NCBI GenBank assembly: GCA_947498815.1
Contig: CANMLU010000002.1
Coordinates: 372,001 to 436,000 of the forward strand
From: an uncultured Aquimarina sp.
GTDB lineage: Bacteria; Bacteroidota; Bacteroidia; Flavobacteriales; Flavobacteriaceae
Length of the DNA: 64,000 bases
Direction: 5' to 3'
The notes beneath the pieces are model-generated. The model had not been told where the DNA came from and did not search any database. It saw only the letters and a list, made by a program, of their open reading frames with translations. How positions within the stretch are numbered: the stretch's first letter is position 1; every line of letters starts with the position of its first letter. Shown one piece after another: positions 61,889 through 64,000 of this stretch. A program made the translations under genes and the position numbers.

Positions 61889-62401
61889 ATGATCTTAAAA
61901 ATTGCAGAAACCACTCTAAAAACAAAATTTGGGGAATATCATGAGATATTATTCTACGACGGTCAAAAAGAGTCTCATGCCTTGATTATGGGTGATGTTG
62001 AAAATCAAGAAAATGTACTCTGCCGAGTACACTCTTCCTGTATATTTGCTCACCATTTCAATAGTATCGAATGTGATTGTCGTGAACAAATGGAAATCTC
62101 GCAACAACTTATACAAAAAGAAGGCAAAGGTATTATCATTTGGCTAGACCAAGAAGGAAAAGGTAATGGGCATTTTGCATTATTAAAAAGTATTGAACAT
62201 AAAAAACGTGGGCTTAATCAAGCTGATGCCTATGAGGCAGCAGGATTTAAAAAAGATGCTCGTGATTTTAGAAGTGCGGCAGAGATTTTACACACAACAG
62301 GAGTAAAATCTATATGTATGCTAACCAACAATCCAAAAAAAGTTGAAACACTAACCCAATACAATATTATTGTTTCTGGAACAAAACCTACGGAGCTCTA
62401 A
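61889..62401 (+). CDS. GTP cyclohydrolase II-like protein with altered core motif
   Basis: 170 residues, a RibA-type fold. Zinc ligands are kept with normal spacing (SSCIFAHHFNSIECDCREQM: Cys-x10-Cys-x-Cys). Late motifs AAGFKKDARDFRSAAEILHT and ICMLTNNPKKVETL match RibA. The central loop, usually QEGRGIGL, is QEGKGNGHF, and the Tyr/Leu before it is Trp-Leu-Asp. It may be a real cyclohydrolase of another specificity or a related enzyme; a canonical RibA/RibBA is expected elsewhere in the genome. It stands 28 bases after terC on the same strand. Confidence 0.8.
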   Translation: MILKIAETTLKTKFGEYHEILFYDGQKESHALIMGDVENQENVLCRVHSSCIFAHHFNSIECDCREQMEISQQLIQKEGKGIIIWLDQEGKGNGHFALLKSIEHKKRGLNQADAYEAAGFKKDARDFRSAAEILHTTGVKSICMLTNNPKKVETLTQYNIIVSGTKPTEL

Positions 62402-62626
62402 TTTTAGAGGCAAATTAAAATCCTTCAATTTTTTACTATCTAATTTGTAAAAAAACATGACTTCACAATCAACATTGTAGAAGCCATCCAAACGATACAC
62501 AAACATGTAGTAAATCTTCATAACCGAGTCAAAAAAAGAAATGATGTTATTTTTATCAATAGAGACTTCCTTTCGTAGTGGACAATCTATAATTGTAAGA
62601 AAATACCACTCAAATTCTCGAACAAT
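62351..62626 (-). pseudogene. Possible minus-strand coding remnant
   Basis: The stretch between the GTP cyclohydrolase II-like gene and the gene at 62868 (about 466 bases) holds no clear gene. On the minus strand one frame is open from 62626 to a stop at 62351-62353; it reads like protein (VREFEWYFLTIIDCPLRKEV, FVYRLDGFYNVDCEVMFF), but the only ATG is at 62521 (56 codons), and the last 51 bases overlap the upstream gene's end. It may be a decayed or truncated gene. The rest, 62627-62867, is AT-rich and shows nothing else I can name. Confidence 0.3.
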
Positions 62627-62867
62627 TTAAGGATAATACTTACGTTATAATAATATGTTGTTGCCAAAAAAACAACACAAACAACTAATAACGAGTAACT
62701 TAATAAAAATTGTTTAACTCAAACAACACTTAATCGACCAAAAATGAATTTTAACGAAAAACCACCCCTAGATTTCCTGATTTTTATTTTTTCAATCTCA
62801 GTTTAAACTAGTTTTAACCGAATTATGTAAATCACACTGATTTTTTAACAACTAAATTTCAAGGGTA

Positions 62868-63311
62868 ATGAAGAAGAATTTATTAATTATTTGTTTTCTG
62901 TCTATGGCAGGAATGTATGCTCAACAAGAACCGTTTATTGTGGAAGTACAATATACTCCAACAATAAATGAAACAGAAGAATCAAAAACAACAACAGCAT
63001 CGCGCATTGACAACTTAACATATTCTATAGAAGAATATGAAGATATGATCAAAAGAGGTAAAGAGCTAACTATTAAAATAATAGAACACAAAAAATTGAC
63101 TCAAACAGGATCTATGACCAAAACTCAGGTTAGAGAATTGAAAAGAGATCTACTAGAAGCTAAACTTCTTAATTACAGGATAGATGATTTCACTTCAAAA
63201 TATTTGAAAGCCGGATATAGTTTAATTGACAATGTAAGTACCGAAGTATTGAGCGATCACTATGATTTTTCTAAAACACTAGAAATATCATCGCAATATG
63301 CAGGTTTTTAA
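62868..63311 (+). CDS. Small secreted hypothetical protein
   Basis: 147 residues. A signal peptide (MKKNLLIICFLSMAGMYAQ, cleavage near 19) is followed by a mostly helical mature part with charged stretches (YEDMIKRGKELTIKIIEHKK and VRELKRDLLEAKLLNYRIDD), which suggests a coiled coil or helical bundle in the periplasm. No family is recognised. It has its own 30-bp palindromic terminator at 63336-63365; upstream lies the 466-base region with the remnant. Confidence 0.65.
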   Translation: MKKNLLIICFLSMAGMYAQQEPFIVEVQYTPTINETEESKTTTASRIDNLTYSIEEYEDMIKRGKELTIKIIEHKKLTQTGSMTKTQVRELKRDLLEAKLLNYRIDDFTSKYLKAGYSLIDNVSTEVLSDHYDFSKTLEISSQYAGF

Positions 63312-63335
63312 AAAACCACGGTCAAACACACATAC

Positions 63336-63370
63336 AAATCCCTTAACGAATTCGTTAAGGGATTTCTTTT
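63336..63370 (+). terminator. Perfect 30-bp palindromic terminator after the secreted protein gene
   Basis: Fifteen bases (AAATCCCTTAACGAA) are followed by their exact reverse complement (63336-63365) and then CTTTTT. Confidence 0.85.
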
Positions 63371-63490
63371 TATCTAATCATTAAAAATTGTAATGCAGTT
63401 TTGAATTAATAATTAAGTATTTATTGTCATAATTCTTAATTTTACTGCACTTTTACAATCCTGATAACCATCACTATTTGATCATTTACA

Positions 63491-64000
63491 ATGAGTTTAG
63501 AAAAAGAATTACATAAGCGAAGTGGATCCGCTTGCGAATTGTCTGGAGAAACAGAAAACTTAAAGATATATGAAGTACCAAAATCACCAGGAAATGGTAT
63601 AGATGCACATATTCTTATCTCGCAAACTTGTTTAGATCAAGTTGAAAACCCAGACAAAATGCAACCCAACCATTGGCGCTGCCTTAATGATAGTATGTGG
63701 AGCGAAGTTCCTGCTGTGCAAGTAATGGCGTGGAGGATCCTTACGCGGTTACGTACTGAAGGTTGGCCTCAAGACCTATTGGATATGTTATATCTTGATG
63801 AAGACACTATGGCTTGGGCACAAGCTACCGGAGAAGGAGATGATGCAGACGATGCTATAAAGCACATAGATTCCAATGGTGCTTTATTACAAGCAGGTGA
63901 TAGCGTTGTATTGATTAAGGATTTAAACGTAAAAGGCGCCAATTTTACAGCAAAAAGAGGGACAGCCGTGAGAAATATATCCTTAGTACACGATAATGCA
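63491..64000 (+). CDS. PhnA-domain protein (3' end beyond window)
   Basis: 170 codons are visible from the ATG at 63491 to the last base, and the frame is open at the end. The N-terminal part (MSLEKELHKRSGSACELSGE) and the middle (MQPNHWRCLNDSMWSEVPAV) match the PhnA zinc-ribbon-like start; the late segment (NGALLQAGDSVVLIKDLNVK, then GANFTAKRGTAVRNISL) is the PhnA/YjdM C-terminal SH3-like core. Despite the name, PhnA-type proteins have no proven part in phosphonate use. About 120 bases of AT-rich sequence with no clear promoter precede it. Confidence 0.88.
   Translation, partial: MSLEKELHKRSGSACELSGETENLKIYEVPKSPGNGIDAHILISQTCLDQVENPDKMQPNHWRCLNDSMWSEVPAVQVMAWRILTRLRTEGWPQDLLDMLYLDEDTMAWAQATGEGDDADDAIKHIDSNGALLQAGDSVVLIKDLNVKGANFTAKRGTAVRNISLVHDNA

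Noticed and set aside
63336-63365. Perfect 30-bp palindrome as a protein-binding site or att site
   Set aside because: It follows a gene by 24 bases and is followed by CTTTTT, so it is a terminator.
1-64000. CRISPR arrays, tRNA, rRNA, prophage or phage-defence genes
   Set aside because: No regularly spaced repeats, cloverleaf sequences, or recognisable phage or defence proteins were found on either strand.

Overview
The window looks like chromosomal DNA of a marine-type member of the Flavobacteriaceae (phylum Bacteroidota); a genus such as Aquimarina would fit, but I cannot prove it from sequence alone. The evidence is the AT-rich composition, the Bacteroidota promoter form TTG-N17-23-TAnnTTTG seen at several gene starts, an LpxC-FabZ fusion, a PorX-type regulator of the type IX secretion system (T9SS), a secreted protein with a T9SS sorting tail, the men genes of menaquinone synthesis, and the order HD - lpxD - lpxC/fabZ - lpxA - efp - second lpxD, which I recall from other flavobacteria. 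I see no CRISPR array, prophage, transposase gene, rRNA or tRNA.

Layout. Bases 1-1125: end of an OmpA-type gene and a small membrane protein. 1291-13046 (minus strand): a 1568-residue T9SS cargo protein, a prohibitin-like protein, a von Willebrand A membrane protein, FabG and a two-domain M16 peptidase lipoprotein. 13183-20675 (minus): sucD, an NTF2-like protein, then the lipid A block with efp, ending at an HD phosphohydrolase. From 20816 (plus): porX, tsaE, alanine dehydrogenase and a DUF4258-like protein. 24647-27736: a three-gene set (GNAT, DUF1272, PNPO-like) divergent from a MocR/GabR regulator. 27784-30958 (minus): hydrolase, pentapeptide repeat protein, VOC protein, proline dehydrogenase. 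31126-42183 (plus): aroB, a hypothetical membrane protein, uvrA, a LOG-family protein, a large M1-like protein without a zinc motif, and a fused 2-oxoacid dehydrogenase E1. 42186-50931 (mostly minus): two paralogous membrane proteins, menB, an ion channel, an S1-domain protein, DUF2853, menD, isochorismate synthase and a hotdog thioesterase. 51020-54086 (plus): TetR regulator with two hydrolases, then an esterase. 54088-54287: a MITE-like element with target duplications. 54291-59747 (minus): NTF2-like, DinB, PEP carboxylase, Lrp regulator, M14 peptidase. 59769-60130: a dense operator array. 60131-64000 (plus): XRE regulator, lipoprotein, TerC, a GTP cyclohydrolase II-like protein, a secreted small protein and a PhnA-like gene cut by the window end.

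Most of the window is housekeeping: outer-membrane lipid A, fatty acid elongation, menaquinone, TCA and anaplerosis, shikimate pathway and DNA repair. The most unusual structures are (1) the 325-bp region between the M14 peptidase and the XRE regulator, where seven copies of a TTTACANNTGTAAA palindrome form two promoter-operator modules of the same geometry, one of them in front of a hidden 36-codon membrane-peptide ORF; (2) a 184-bp element with 28-bp terminal inverted repeats and perfect 8-bp target duplications at 54088-54287; (3) a bacterial voltage-gated channel with the acidic filter TLEDWTD; and (4) several enzymes with altered signature residues (E1 ThDP motif, UvrA zinc site, PEP carboxylase C-terminus, GTP cyclohydrolase II-like motif, M1-like protein).
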